A stretch of DNA of 64,000 nt from Onthovicinus sp900555545. GTDB lineage: Bacteria > Bacillota > Clostridia > Oscillospirales > Acutalibacteraceae. The position numbers were made by a program, and so were the translations under genes. Below are positions 42,568 to 51,589 of this stretch, piece after piece. The DNA lies in contig CASFPX010000005.1 in the NCBI GenBank assembly GCA_949296915.1, positions 62,001-126,000 of the forward strand, read 5' to 3'. Positions within the stretch are counted from its first letter, which is position 1. Each line of letters starts with the position of its first letter. The notes beneath the pieces are model-generated. The model made no database searches and was not told the origin of the DNA. It worked only from the letters and a program-made list of their open reading frames with translations.

Positions 42568-43305
42568 TTACTTCCTTTCCATACCGGCCGCCGCCTTCAG
42601 CTTGTCCACTTCCTCCGGCGTCAGGTAGCGCCAGGCGCCGGGATGCAGCATTCCGAGCTTGACAGGCCCCACCGCCGTGCGCTTGAGGCGTTTAACCGGG
42701 AGACCGAGCGCCTCACACATCCTGCGAATCTGACGGTTGCGCCCCTCCCGGATGGAGATCTGAAGCACCACTCTGGACGGTTCCCGTAACAGAATGGAGA
42801 CCTGTGCCGGCGCCGTAAGGCGGCCATCGAGCTCCACCCCGGTGCGCATCCGGTCGAGTTGATCCTCCGTCACCTCCGGGCCAACTGTGACACGGTAGAT
42901 CTTGACAACGTGATGTGCCGGATGCGTGATGCGATTGGCAAGCTCCCCGTCATTCGTCATCAGGAGCAAACCCTCTGACTCCCTATCAAGACGGCCCACT
43001 GGGAAAATCCTCTCCCCGACGTCTTCCACCAGTTCCCGGACGCACTTGCGGCCGCGCTCATCCTGCATGGTGGTGATGAATCCGCGCGGCTTGTGCAGCG
43101 CCACATAGACAAAGCGATCCTTGGGCGGGATAACACGCCGGCCGTGTACTGTAACCTTGTCGTTCGGAGAAACTTTATCCCCAAGCATCGCCACCCGGCC
43201 GTTCACTTTGACGGCTCCGGCGGCGATCAACTCCTCACACTTGCGGCGGGAGGCCACCGAACAGGCGGCTAAAAATTTTTGAAGTCTGACTGGACTATCT
43301 GCCAT
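42568..43305 (-). CDS. rluB: RsuA/RluB-family rRNA pseudouridine synthase
   Basis: 245 residues. N-terminal S4 RNA-binding domain (RLQKFLAACSVASRRKCEELI), then the catalytic Asp in VGRLDRESEGLLLMTND and REGRNRQIRRMCEALG. Probably modifies 23S rRNA near the peptidyl transferase centre. The ATG at 43303-43305 follows GAGGTG; a 29-residue extension is rejected. It follows the D,D-carboxypeptidase gene as in Bacillus, but the spmA and spmB genes usually between them are absent. Confidence 0.94.
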   Translation of the reverse strand: MADSPVRLQKFLAACSVASRRKCEELIAAGAVKVNGRVAMLGDKVSPNDKVTVHGRRVIPPKDRFVYVALHKPRGFITTMQDERGRKCVRELVEDVGERIFPVGRLDRESEGLLLMTNDGELANRITHPAHHVVKIYRVTVGPEVTEDQLDRMRTGVELDGRLTAPAQVSILLREPSRVVLQISIREGRNRQIRRMCEALGLPVKRLKRTAVGPVKLGMLHPGAWRYLTPEEVDKLKAAAGMERK

Positions 43306-43327
43306 ATGATTCACCTCGTTATCACAA

Positions 43328-44410
43328 TTACGTCCCCACAACCTGCACATCCGATGCAGCGCACAGGACGGCACGCCCCACAATGCTGCCATTCTGGACG
43401 TAAACTGCTTCGCCTATTATATCATCTTTTTGCACCGGTGCATACAAAAATTTTTCAATAAAAACAAACCGTTCCGTCCCCTGTTCCGCCGGGAGGAACA
43501 GCTCCTGCGGAGAATATACCGCGACATTTGCGGCTACACCGCCGGAAACCGGGACCGAAATGGTGGAAAAATCCAGATCAGCCGGGGCGGTGTGCACCTG
43601 CTCAAAGCCATAATCGAGCAGCGCAGCATGATCCCTCCAGTCGTCCGGATCATTGAGTGTGACCGCCACCAGTGTTATCCCATTGCGTCGTGCTGCGGTG
43701 ACCAGACAGCGGCCGCTCTTTTTGGTGAATCCTGTCTTGATTCCGATTGCCCCCTCATAGTCGGAGAGCATCCGGTTGTGGTTGGTAAAGGTGCGCGCTG
43801 CCTCCGGCGTCCCATAGGAGACCCGCATTGATCGTGCGGAGCAAATTTGTACGAAAGCGTGGTTTTGAATCGCGCAGGCCCCGAGCAGCGCCATATCGTA
43901 CGCGGTGGAGTAGTGCTCCTCATCGTCGAGACCGGACGGCGTGACAAAGTGCGTATCCAGCATCCCAATCTCTGCCGCGCGCTCATTCATCATTGCAGCA
44001 AAAGCATCATTACTGCCGGCCAAATATTCTGCCGTGACATTGGCAGCATCGTTCCCCGACTCAAGCAGCATGCCGCACACGAGCGTTTTAAGCGTGATCT
44101 GATCCCCTGCCCGCAGCCCGATGGAGGTTCCCTCCACGCGGACCGCCTGCTCACTTGCTGTCACGACATCATTTTGTTTCCCAGACTCGAGTGCCAGGAG
44201 CGACGTCATGATTTTAGTTGTGCTGGCCATGGAGGCGCGCTCATGCTCATTTTTTCCATAGATCAGCTCGCCGGTATCGGCATTGATCAGCGCCGCACGT
44301 TTGGCCGAGAGATCGGGCGGGGCCGCTTCCACACCGGACGCCCCATACAGCGGGATTGCTATCAATGTGACCAGAAGCATCAACATGGCACGCCTGATTT
44401 TCCCTTTCAC
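43328..44410 (-). CDS. D-alanyl-D-alanine carboxypeptidase (DacB/DacF type)
   Basis: 360 residues. Signal peptide (IRRAMLMLLVTLIAIPLYGASGVEA), penicillin-binding S11 domain with S-x-x-K in MASTTKIMTS, S-x-N in ESGNDA and KTG in IKTGFTKKSG, then a C-terminal beta domain. It trims the terminal D-Ala of peptidoglycan side chains; gene context with scpAB and rluB matches the sporulation-linked dacB of Bacillus. The GTG at 44408-44410 lies 6 bases after CAGGTG; a 17-residue extension is rejected. Unlike family members with a C-terminal amphipathic anchor, no clear anchor is seen. Confidence 0.92.
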   Translation of the reverse strand: MKGKIRRAMLMLLVTLIAIPLYGASGVEAAPPDLSAKRAALINADTGELIYGKNEHERASMASTTKIMTSLLALESGKQNDVVTASEQAVRVEGTSIGLRAGDQITLKTLVCGMLLESGNDAANVTAEYLAGSNDAFAAMMNERAAEIGMLDTHFVTPSGLDDEEHYSTAYDMALLGACAIQNHAFVQICSARSMRVSYGTPEAARTFTNHNRMLSDYEGAIGIKTGFTKKSGRCLVTAARRNGITLVAVTLNDPDDWRDHAALLDYGFEQVHTAPADLDFSTISVPVSGGVAANVAVYSPQELFLPAEQGTERFVFIEKFLYAPVQKDDIIGEAVYVQNGSIVGRAVLCAASDVQVVGT

Positions 44411-44468
44411 ACAAATCACCTGCCCAACACATCCATATGCCGGCGGGCGATAAAAAATCAATCTAAAT

Positions 44469-44843
44469 TTAAAAAGCCAATTTCAGCGCGCGAACGGCCA
44501 GTTTACCCAGCAGCACCCCCGCCATACAGAGCGCCACACTCACGATCGCATAGAGGGCCGCCATCCAAGCGCGCCCCTGTTCCATCAATTCGATCGTTTC
44601 GAGCGAAAAAGTGGAAAAGGTTGTGAATCCACCGCAAAAACCAGTCTTTAAAAAGAGGAGCGGCCGTTCGGAGAGGCCGGACTCACCAAGCGCCGCCTCA
44701 CTGATCGCGCCGATTGCCAGCGCGCCGATCAAATTGATCCCCAGCGTAATTACCGGAAAAGCCCCCGGTATCGGGATCAAACCGAACAGATAGCGCAGAA
44801 CCGCACCGCATGCCCCGCCTGCGGCCACAAATAAAACTGCCAT
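44469..44843 (-). CDS. crcB: CrcB/FluC fluoride channel
   Basis: 124 residues, four membrane helices. Seen: GGACGAVLRYLFG, the Asn of INLIGALAIG and GFCGGFTTFSTFS with the Phe/Thr/Ser track of fluoride channels. Fluc channels work as antiparallel dimers exporting fluoride. Only one crcB gene is present, so a homodimer is expected. The ATG at 44841-44843 follows GGGGG; a 20-residue extension crosses the ytfJ terminator. I found no fluoride riboswitch in the 60-base gap. Confidence 0.93.
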   Translation of the reverse strand: MAVLFVAAGGACGAVLRYLFGLIPIPGAFPVITLGINLIGALAIGAISEAALGESGLSERPLLFLKTGFCGGFTTFSTFSLETIELMEQGRAWMAALYAIVSVALCMAGVLLGKLAVRALKLAF

Positions 44844-44862
44844 TTTTGCTTTCCCCCTAAAA

Positions 44863-44889
44863 AATATACCGGCGGGATTCCCCGCCGGT
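44863..44889 (-). terminator. Terminator between ytfJ and crcB
   Basis: Perfect minus-strand ACCGGCGGG / CCCGCCGGT stem, 4-base loop, followed by ATATTTTTT. It should partly insulate crcB and the genes below from the upstream operon. Confidence 0.85.
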
Positions 44890-44903
44890 GCCGTATCTCT
44901 CAC

Positions 44904-45341
44904 TTATTCCTGAGCATTCGCCTGAGTGGGTGCATCGATCGCCGCTTCCACAGCCGCATCCTGCTCCGCAGCGCCGTCTTTCTTGACGAGGGAGGTGATC
45001 TTATCGAACATCTCCGGCACCAGATTGACAATACGCTCCGCAGCGTTGTCGTAAGCAGTGATATGTTTCAGGGAAACCTCGCCGTTGTGGATCACAAGGA
45101 ACGCGACCGGCGTGATCGTGACGCCGACTCCGCCGCCACCGCCAAAAATCTCCTGATTGGTCTTGGAGGGGAAGTCTGATCCGCCCGTGGCCAGCCCATA
45201 GGTGACCTTTGTTACCGGGATGATCGTCATGCCGCCCTCGGCATAGACCGGCTCGCCGATGATCGTACTGGTGTCGACAAGATCGCGGACCTTTTCAATG
45301 GTCGAGGCGAGAATACCCGCCGCTGCTGAATTTTCTTTCAT
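44904..45341 (-). CDS. ytfJ: GerW/YtfJ-family sporulation protein
   Basis: 145 residues. GerW family: IEKVRDLVDTSTIIGEPV, TIIPVTKVTYGLATGG, then FGGGGGVGVTITPVAFLVI. Members are spore proteins needed for normal germination in Bacillus. The tail is acidic and Ala-rich. The ATG overlaps the DUF2953 stop by four bases (ATGA), matching the ytfI-ytfJ order in Bacillus. Confidence 0.94.
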   Translation of the reverse strand: MKENSAAAGILASTIEKVRDLVDTSTIIGEPVYAEGGMTIIPVTKVTYGLATGGSDFPSKTNQEIFGGGGGVGVTITPVAFLVIHNGEVSLKHITAYDNAAERIVNLVPEMFDKITSLVKKDGAAEQDAAVEAAIDAPTQANAQE

Positions 45342-46060
45342 GATAAAGCACCACCTTGATTCGTTTGACTGTTGGAAACTGCTGGATTTATATCCTTAAT
45401 ATCTGGTTGATCCGCCTGCTTCGGTTGGGAACGAACCAGTTTAAGTACGACTTTGAACAGGAGACGGAACGCAAAAGCAATCACCGCACCGATCAATGCC
45501 AACGGGCGGATAGAGAGATTGATATAAAATTCCGCACTGCTGAACGTGGCCAGGTAGTCCGGCTGTACGCTGACGTCATACTTGCGCACGTGGCACGTGG
45601 AACAGATATAGGACAGCGGCGGGAACACCATTCCGCACACCAGGCCGTACTTTTCAGCACATTCGGCGGCATGGCGGCCACAGATATCCATTCGAAGATA
45701 TAGATCGTGGATAATCAGATGGCGGATCACAATGGTGTGCAGCAGTCTTTTCACACTGTTGGCCGCATCTCGTACCAACTGGATGACGCCCTCCACGCCC
45801 TGGTTGCGGTAGAACTTTTGGAGGATATTCTCCTCCTTGGGTTTCTCCTGCTTTTCCTCCGTCTTCGGCTTCTCCTCCTTGGGCGCCTCCGGCTTCTTTT
45901 TCTTTTGCTTGGGGGCGGTCGGATAGAGCTTGAATTTGAGGAATGCATAGCTGACATCAGCTTTCAGGCTGCCGACGTAGCTTGCCCGAAAGTGAACCGG
46001 GATCAGGAGAATCAGCAAAATCAATGCAATAATGCCGAGCAGTATGTACAAAGCAATCAC
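45338..46060 (-). CDS. DUF2953 (YtfI-like) membrane protein
   Basis: 240 residues. An N-terminal membrane helix (IALYILLGIIALILLILLIPV), a Lys/Glu/Pro-rich stretch (about 52-80), a globular part, and a hydrophobic helix near 195-215. DUF2953 proteins are linked to sporulation and normally precede ytfJ; function is unknown. The GTG at 46058-46060 lies 7 bases after GGAGG; a GTG two codons earlier is too close. Confidence 0.85.
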   Translation of the reverse strand: MIALYILLGIIALILLILLIPVHFRASYVGSLKADVSYAFLKFKLYPTAPKQKKKKPEAPKEEKPKTEEKQEKPKEENILQKFYRNQGVEGVIQLVRDAANSVKRLLHTIVIRHLIIHDLYLRMDICGRHAAECAEKYGLVCGMVFPPLSYICSTCHVRKYDVSVQPDYLATFSSAEFYINLSIRPLALIGAVIAFAFRLLFKVVLKLVRSQPKQADQPDIKDINPAVSNSQTNQGGALS

Positions 46061-46084
46061 GCACACGCCTCCTTTTTGGCTGTC

Positions 46085-46675
46085 TTAACTATTGTAATCC
46101 ACCGGCACGGATTCTTCAAGAGATAAATCGGAATTTTCTTCATGGTCTTCCGGATCTTTCTCCTCCGGATCCGGCAGCGGCGGGAGCTCCTCCAAAGACT
46201 GGATGCTGAAGCACCGCAGGAAATCTGCGGTGGTCTTATAGAGTAACGGGCGGCCCGGAAGCTCCAGGCGTCCGCACTCCTCGATCAATCCCTTTTGCAC
46301 CAGGCTGGACATGACGCCCGAACAGTCCACCCCGCGCACCTGTTCGACAAACGCCTTGGTGACCGGCTGATTGTAGGCCACGACGGCGAGCACCTCAAAC
46401 GCCGCCTGCGAGAGTGGGGCATTGCGTTTGATCTCTAACACGGAGCGGACGGTACCCACATATTCCGGACGGGTGCACATTTGGAACTTGTCCTCAATGG
46501 CCACAACCTGCAGACCGCTCCCGCGCTCATCAAGCTGTGCGGCCAGATTCAGCACAATCTGCTCCGCCTGGCCCTCGCCAATCTCCAATGCCTGCGCAAT
46601 ACGCTTGAGTTCAATCGGTTCCCCACTCGCAAACAGGATCGCCTCAGCTGCGGCTGTCAGCTCCTTCGCGTTCAT
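46085..46675 (-). CDS. scpB: Segregation and condensation protein B
   Basis: 196 residues. Two winged-helix domains of ScpB (AAEAILFASGEPIELKRIAQAL; LAVVAYNQPVTKAFVEQVRGVDCSGV), binding ScpA in the SMC condensin complex. The tail is acidic. The ATG at 46673-46675 is inside the end of scpA (32-base overlap) and follows GGGAGAGG. Confidence 0.95.
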   Translation of the reverse strand: MNAKELTAAAEAILFASGEPIELKRIAQALEIGEGQAEQIVLNLAAQLDERGSGLQVVAIEDKFQMCTRPEYVGTVRSVLEIKRNAPLSQAAFEVLAVVAYNQPVTKAFVEQVRGVDCSGVMSSLVQKGLIEECGRLELPGRPLLYKTTADFLRCFSIQSLEELPPLPDPEEKDPEDHEENSDLSLEESVPVDYNS

Positions 46676-47396
46676 CTGGCCTCTCCCCCTTCCGTATGAG
46701 GACGACTTGAGCACTGTCGCCAGAGCCGTCGATCTCAATTCTTTTGTCCTTTACGAGCTCCAGCATGGCTAAAAATGTCGCCACCATCTCGGATCGGGAC
46801 GTGGCAGCCAAAAAGAAATCCTCAAACCGGCTGCGCGCACCACGAACCAGCTTTTTGAGAATGAAAAAGATCCGAGAGCCAACGGAGACGATTTTGTGCG
46901 ATACGATGCCGGAGAACGCCTCCGCAGGCGGCGGAATAAATCGCCTGCCGCGCCCGGCCGCCGCCAGATAGGCACGATAAAGCTCCTCCGGCTCATGCAG
47001 CCGGTTGTACGTGTAATCAATCGGAAAATCTGTCGCCTCTCGGGTAAAGCGTAAAAAGCCATCCGTCCGTTCGGAGAGCTTTTGCGCCATCAGCTTGCAA
47101 TCGCGGTACTCGAGCAATTCGCCTGTCAACTCCTGCTTGAGCTCCTGCGCCTGTGGATCAGACGGCAGGAGGGAAACCGTCTTGATATAGACCAGCCGGG
47201 CCGCCATCTCCAGAAATTCACTGGCGACCTCCATGTCGGCTTCCTTCATCCGGCGGATATAGTCCGTGTACTGCTCCACGAGCTCCATGATCGGGATATC
47301 GTAGATATTCAGCTTGTGCTTGGTGATCAGATGCAGGAGCAGATCCATTGGCCCCTCAAACACCTCGAGCTTGTAAGAAATCTTCTCCATCGGCAT
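46644..47396 (-). CDS. scpA: Segregation and condensation protein A
   Basis: 250 residues. The SMC kleisin: N-terminal YKLEVFEGPMDLLLHLI, helical EFLEMAARLVYIKTVSLLP and a C-terminal winged helix VATFLAMLELVKDKRI. It closes the SMC ring for chromosome segregation. The ATG overlaps the upstream protease stop by one base (TGATG). Followed by scpB, as throughout Firmicutes. Confidence 0.95.
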   Translation of the reverse strand: MPMEKISYKLEVFEGPMDLLLHLITKHKLNIYDIPIMELVEQYTDYIRRMKEADMEVASEFLEMAARLVYIKTVSLLPSDPQAQELKQELTGELLEYRDCKLMAQKLSERTDGFLRFTREATDFPIDYTYNRLHEPEELYRAYLAAAGRGRRFIPPPAEAFSGIVSHKIVSVGSRIFFILKKLVRGARSRFEDFFLAATSRSEMVATFLAMLELVKDKRIEIDGSGDSAQVVLIRKGERPDEREGADSRS

Positions 47397-48058
47397 CAGA
47401 AGAACCGGAACGGCAGGCCGGTGATCAGATTGAATAACCGATACACCAGATTGGACAGCCAGCTGAGCGGCCAGCTGAGCACACCAAACAGCAGCAGGGC
47501 AAAGAGCACAAGCATGATGATACGCTCATACTGCATGACCTTCCAGTAATACTTGTCGGGCAGGATTGCCCAAAAAATCCTGGAGCCGTCAAGCGGCGGC
47601 ACAGGCAGCAGGTTGAATACTGCCAGGCGGATATTCACCAGAGCCGCATACTGGAAAAACAGCAGGAAAATATAGGCCGCCATGTTATGAAATATGCCGC
47701 AAAAATTCATCAGCAGCATAAAGATGAACGCCATAATCAGGTTGGACACCGGACCGGCCAGCGCCGTGAGCGCCATACCCTTTTTGGGATTGCGGAAGTT
47801 ATTCTGGTTAACAGGGACCGGCTTCGCCCATCCAAAACCCGTCAGGAAGATCAGGATGGAGCCGATCAAGTCGAGATGTTTCATGGGATTGAGCGTCAAG
47901 CGGCCGCTCAGGCGCGCCGTCGGATCCCCCATTTTGTTGGCCATCCATCCATGCGCAAACTCGTGCACAGGCAGCGTACAGAAGACGACAAATGCGGTCG
48001 AGATCAAATAGACAAAGATACTCATCATATCTCCACCGCGCAGTATTTGAAGCAGCAT
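47396..48058 (-). CDS. Site-2 protease family protein (M50)
   Basis: 220 residues, about five membrane segments. Zinc motif HEFAH at 32-36, second motif NLLPVPPLDGSRIF. It belongs to the short M50 group without PDZ or CBS domains that typically lies next to scpA in Firmicutes; its substrate is unknown. The ATG at 48056-48058 follows AGGGGG; internal ATG codons at about residues 11-12 are possible. Confidence 0.9.
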   Translation of the reverse strand: MLLQILRGGDMMSIFVYLISTAFVVFCTLPVHEFAHGWMANKMGDPTARLSGRLTLNPMKHLDLIGSILIFLTGFGWAKPVPVNQNNFRNPKKGMALTALAGPVSNLIMAFIFMLLMNFCGIFHNMAAYIFLLFFQYAALVNIRLAVFNLLPVPPLDGSRIFWAILPDKYYWKVMQYERIIMLVLFALLLFGVLSWPLSWLSNLVYRLFNLITGLPFRFF

Positions 48059-48136
48059 GCAATGTTCCCCCTAATCAGGCGCCCCAATCGGGCTCCGCTT
48101 TTACCGCGCTATTTTCACTGCGGCAATATGATAAAT

Positions 48137-48165
48137 AGGTTAACTGAATTCCGGACAAAAGTCAA
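48137..48165 (-). promoter_or_regulatory. Possible internal promoter before the M50 protease
   Basis: Minus-strand TTGACT, 17 nt, TAACCT in the 118-base gap after prmC. The -10 is weak. Confidence 0.4.
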
Positions 48166-48176
48166 TAGCTCTGCCC

Positions 48177-49010
48177 TCATTTATGTGCAAAGAGCATCCG
48201 CGGGATCCCGGCGAGATCGGGCACAATTTTAGTATCGGCAAAATACGGGGCAAAAATCCCCCGCACTGCCTCTGCCTGCCCGTCCCCAAACTCCAGGCCG
48301 ATCCAGCCCCCTGGAATGATATGCTCCGGATAAGTCAAAGCAATCGATCGGTAAAAATCCAGCCCATCGGCCCCGCCATCCAGAGCGGACGAAGGCTCCC
48401 AGTGAACCTCCCGCTGCAGGCCGGGCAACTCGCCGGATGCGATATAGGGAGGATTGGACAAAATCAAGTCAAACCGAACATTTGCCGGTAAAATTTCCGG
48501 ATCGAAGATATCCCCCAAAATAGGAGTCACGTTTGGAACCCTATTAATCCGGATATTCTCCATCAAGTATGAAAATGCCTGCTCCGACTTCTCCACCAGC
48601 CAGACGTGCGCATTGGGGCAGGAGTTGGCCACACTGATGCCAATACAACCGCTCCCCGCACAGAGATCCAGGATCCGGAACGGCTGATCTCCACACTGGC
48701 GGATGGCGAACTCGGCCAGCAGTTCCGTCTCCGGACGGGGAATCAGAACGCCCGGCCCCACGTGAAATGGTAGGGACATAAATTCCCACTCCCCAATGAT
48801 ATACTGGAGCGGCTCACCGGACAGCCTGCGGCCAACCAGCCGCTCTAACTCTTCCGCGCGGTTGAATGGATCCGAGAGGGCGAGGTTCAGCCGGGATCGT
48901 GGGATGGCGCACAGGGAGGCGGCAAGTTCGCGCGCCTCAAAAGCCGCGTCCTCTATCCCCGCTGCGGCCAACCGCTCGCGGGCGGCAGCGAGTGCCTGTG
49001 CAATGGTCAT
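48177..49010 (-). CDS. prmC: Release factor glutamine methyltransferase
   Basis: 277 residues. Methylates the GGQ glutamine of release factors. Seen: N-terminal helical domain, PGVLIPRPETELL, SAM loop DLCAGSGCIGI and catalytic NPPY in ILSNPPYI. The usual neighbour prfA is not in the window. The ATG overlaps the yqhQ stop by four bases (ATGA), a conserved pairing. Confidence 0.95.
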   Translation of the reverse strand: MTIAQALAAARERLAAAGIEDAAFEARELAASLCAIPRSRLNLALSDPFNRAEELERLVGRRLSGEPLQYIIGEWEFMSLPFHVGPGVLIPRPETELLAEFAIRQCGDQPFRILDLCAGSGCIGISVANSCPNAHVWLVEKSEQAFSYLMENIRINRVPNVTPILGDIFDPEILPANVRFDLILSNPPYIASGELPGLQREVHWEPSSALDGGADGLDFYRSIALTYPEHIIPGGWIGLEFGDGQAEAVRGIFAPYFADTKIVPDLAGIPRMLFAHK

Positions 49011-49999
49011 TTGATTGCATCATCCTCCCGATTCCCGGTGATGACGGCGCTGATTGACGCGATCGCCACCTCGATCATGCCGTCGTCCGGCTCCTTGGTT
49101 GTCAGGCGCTGCATCCACAGCCCGGGGGCGGAACAGATCTTTGTAAACAGGTTGTCGTGGCGGCCGGCGTATTTAATAAACTCATAGCTGATCCCCATGA
49201 CAACCGGTAGGATCAGAATTTTGATACACATCCACACCGCCGTCATATCCCGCAGCATGGGTGCGGCAATGGAGATGATCGAGGAGATCAAGATACTGAT
49301 AATGAGTACCACAAAGATAAAACTGGTCCCACAGCGCGGATGGAACCGGATCTGCTTGCGGACATTCTCCACTGTCAGCTCCTCGCCATACTCGTAGCAA
49401 AAGATTGTCTTGTGCTCCGCACCGTGATAGCGGAACACCCGCTTAATATCCTTGGTACTCCCCACAATGGCAATATAGGCAATAAAGATCAGGATCCGCA
49501 TGACACCCTCAATCAGCGCACGGAAATTGGTCAGCACTCCGCCCGCCAGTTCGTTAATCCAATTGGTCACGATCGTCGGCGCCCAGACAAAAAGGACAAA
49601 GGCCACAATCAGCCCGATAATCATGGCCAACGTGCTGACCACCGTCATCATCTTCGGGCCAAAATGTTTCTCAATAAACTGATCCAGCTTAGATTCCTCT
49701 TCCGCCTCATCCTCCATCAGGCCCTCCGTAGACTTCTCCGCAGAATCCATCAGGCATCCAAACCCTACAATCATCGAATCAATAAAGCTGTATACGCCGC
49801 GGATCAACGGCAAGCGCAGGATCTTATATTTTTGAGCGATGTTCTTATGTTGTTTCATCTCCACATCAATGGTCCCGTCCGGTTTACGGACAGCCTGGGC
49901 AATCCCCTTGGGGCCGCGCATCATCACGCCCTCGATGAGAGCCTGGCCGCCGATCGACGTCTTATGAGATGGGCAACTGGTAGTGCTTGATTTTTTCAT
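49007..49999 (-). CDS. DUF1385 (YqhQ-like) membrane protein
   Basis: 330 residues. GGQALIEGVMMRGP near the N-terminus, several membrane helices from about 115, and RVFRYHGAEHKTIFCYE with FHPRCGTSF. The DUF1385 family is widespread before prmC-prfA in Firmicutes; its function is not established. The ATG at 49997-49999 follows AAAGGGAG. Confidence 0.9.
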   Translation of the reverse strand: MKKSSTTSCPSHKTSIGGQALIEGVMMRGPKGIAQAVRKPDGTIDVEMKQHKNIAQKYKILRLPLIRGVYSFIDSMIVGFGCLMDSAEKSTEGLMEDEAEEESKLDQFIEKHFGPKMMTVVSTLAMIIGLIVAFVLFVWAPTIVTNWINELAGGVLTNFRALIEGVMRILIFIAYIAIVGSTKDIKRVFRYHGAEHKTIFCYEYGEELTVENVRKQIRFHPRCGTSFIFVVLIISILISSIISIAAPMLRDMTAVWMCIKILILPVVMGISYEFIKYAGRHDNLFTKICSAPGLWMQRLTTKEPDDGMIEVAIASISAVITGNREDDAIK

Positions 50000-50045
50000 T
50001 CGTTGACTCCCTTTTTTAAAGTTATATTCATCAAGCTCTTGAGAG

Positions 50046-51536
50046 CTACTTTTCCGCTTCGTTCACCGGCTCCTCCACCGGCGGCACGGCCATTGGAGCC
50101 GGACGGCCGATGGGCAGCGTCACAGATACGGTCGTCCCCTCCCCTTCGATACTGGAGATATCCAGCGTTCCGCCGTGACGGCGGATAATCTCATCCGCAA
50201 CGGCCAAACCGATGCCGGAACCACGGACGGCCGTGTTGGCCTTGTAAAACTTTTCCTTAACCCGCGGCAGATCCCTGGCCGGAATGCCACAGCCGTTATC
50301 GGCAAAGGTGATACAGAGTTCGTTTTTCTTTTCATCAATGACGGCGGTCACCAACACCTTACCACCCTGCCCAGTGTATTTGATCGCATTATCCAGGATA
50401 TTGACGAATACCTGCTTAATCCGCCCGCCGTCCCCCTCCATGGGGGCCGGCAACGTCGTCGCATTGTACTCCAGATCCACGCCCTCGCGCATGGCGCGCT
50501 CTTTAAACACATAGATGGTATCATCCAGTTCCGCCAGGACATCGATCTTTTCCCGCTTCATATTCATCCGTCCGGATTGAATCCGGGAGAAATCGAGCAA
50601 GTCCTCAACCAGACTGTTCAACCGCTCGGATTCCCCGATGATGACCCGCATCCCTTTTTTCATAATAGCCGGATCCGTAATGCCAGCCTGCGCCAATGTT
50701 TCCGCCCAGCCCTTGATCGCCGTCAGCGGGGTGCGCAGCTCGTGAGAGACAGTGGAGATAAAATCATTTTTAATTTTTTCGGAATCCTCTAACTCACCGG
50801 CCATATAGTTGATCGTCTCACACAGCTCGCCGATCTCATCATTATAGCGATGGCTGTCGATCCGGGCGGCAAAATTCCCCTTGGCGATATCCTGCGCCGT
50901 CCGGCTCACCTTCCGCACCGGTTTGACGATGGATTGGATAAAGAAATATCCGGAGATCCACACAAGGAAGATCGCAAAGGCACACGCCGCTGCAATTATC
51001 GCACAAATTATGGCAAAGCTATCGTCGATCTCTTCCAGAGATGTTATATACCGAACCGCGCCCACAATATTCTGATTGCTGCCGGAGATGACGATGGTAC
51101 GTGCCATCACCTTCTCCCCGGAGGGCAGGCGGCTGATATCAATGCTGGTACCCGTCGAACTCTCCAGCGCTGCGGTATAATCCGGCATCTCCATGCCGGA
51201 CGGGACATCAAATCCCGACGATGAGGCGATCACGTGCCCCTCATCGTCCAGAACCCATACCTCCATGGTGTTCTTTTCCTCAAAGCTCTCCACATATCCG
51301 CGGGCGCCAAACTCAAAATGGCGCTGGTCGGAGCCAAGATAGGCGCTGAAATAAGAGGCGACGACATTATCAGACACCTGATTCAGATTCATTTTAACCA
51401 CGTCGTAATAATACTGCCGGATAAACAGGCAGGCGACCAATGTGACAATCACAAGGATTGCCGCAATCACTCCGAACGTATTATACATCCAGCGCCTGGT
51501 AATAGCGCTCAGCTGAAAACCAGATAACCGGCTCAC
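50046..51536 (-). CDS. Sensor histidine kinase (PhoR/WalK-like)
   Basis: 496 residues. Membrane helix about 18-40, extracellular sensor domain, helix about 172-198, HAMP domain, then the H-box FISTVSHELRTPLTAIKGW, N-box NILDNAIKYT, G1 ADNGCGIP and G2 GSGIGLAVADEI. The tail is Pro/Glu-rich. It should autophosphorylate on its H-box histidine and feed the response regulator encoded 53 bases upstream. Start: GTG at 51534-51536 with GGGGGCAGG upstream. Confidence 0.95.
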   Translation of the reverse strand: MSRLSGFQLSAITRRWMYNTFGVIAAILVIVTLVACLFIRQYYYDVVKMNLNQVSDNVVASYFSAYLGSDQRHFEFGARGYVESFEEKNTMEVWVLDDEGHVIASSSGFDVPSGMEMPDYTAALESSTGTSIDISRLPSGEKVMARTIVISGSNQNIVGAVRYITSLEEIDDSFAIICAIIAAACAFAIFLVWISGYFFIQSIVKPVRKVSRTAQDIAKGNFAARIDSHRYNDEIGELCETINYMAGELEDSEKIKNDFISTVSHELRTPLTAIKGWAETLAQAGITDPAIMKKGMRVIIGESERLNSLVEDLLDFSRIQSGRMNMKREKIDVLAELDDTIYVFKERAMREGVDLEYNATTLPAPMEGDGGRIKQVFVNILDNAIKYTGQGGKVLVTAVIDEKKNELCITFADNGCGIPARDLPRVKEKFYKANTAVRGSGIGLAVADEIIRRHGGTLDISSIEGEGTTVSVTLPIGRPAPMAVPPVEEPVNEAEK

Positions 51537-51589
51537 GCGCCTGCCCCCTTTCCTGCGTTATCGTTACCGCGATATCGATGAGCTCCCTA

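Noticed and set aside
44844..44903. Fluoride riboswitch upstream of crcB
   Set aside because: The gap is filled by the ytfJ terminator and shows no riboswitch-like pseudoknot sequence.
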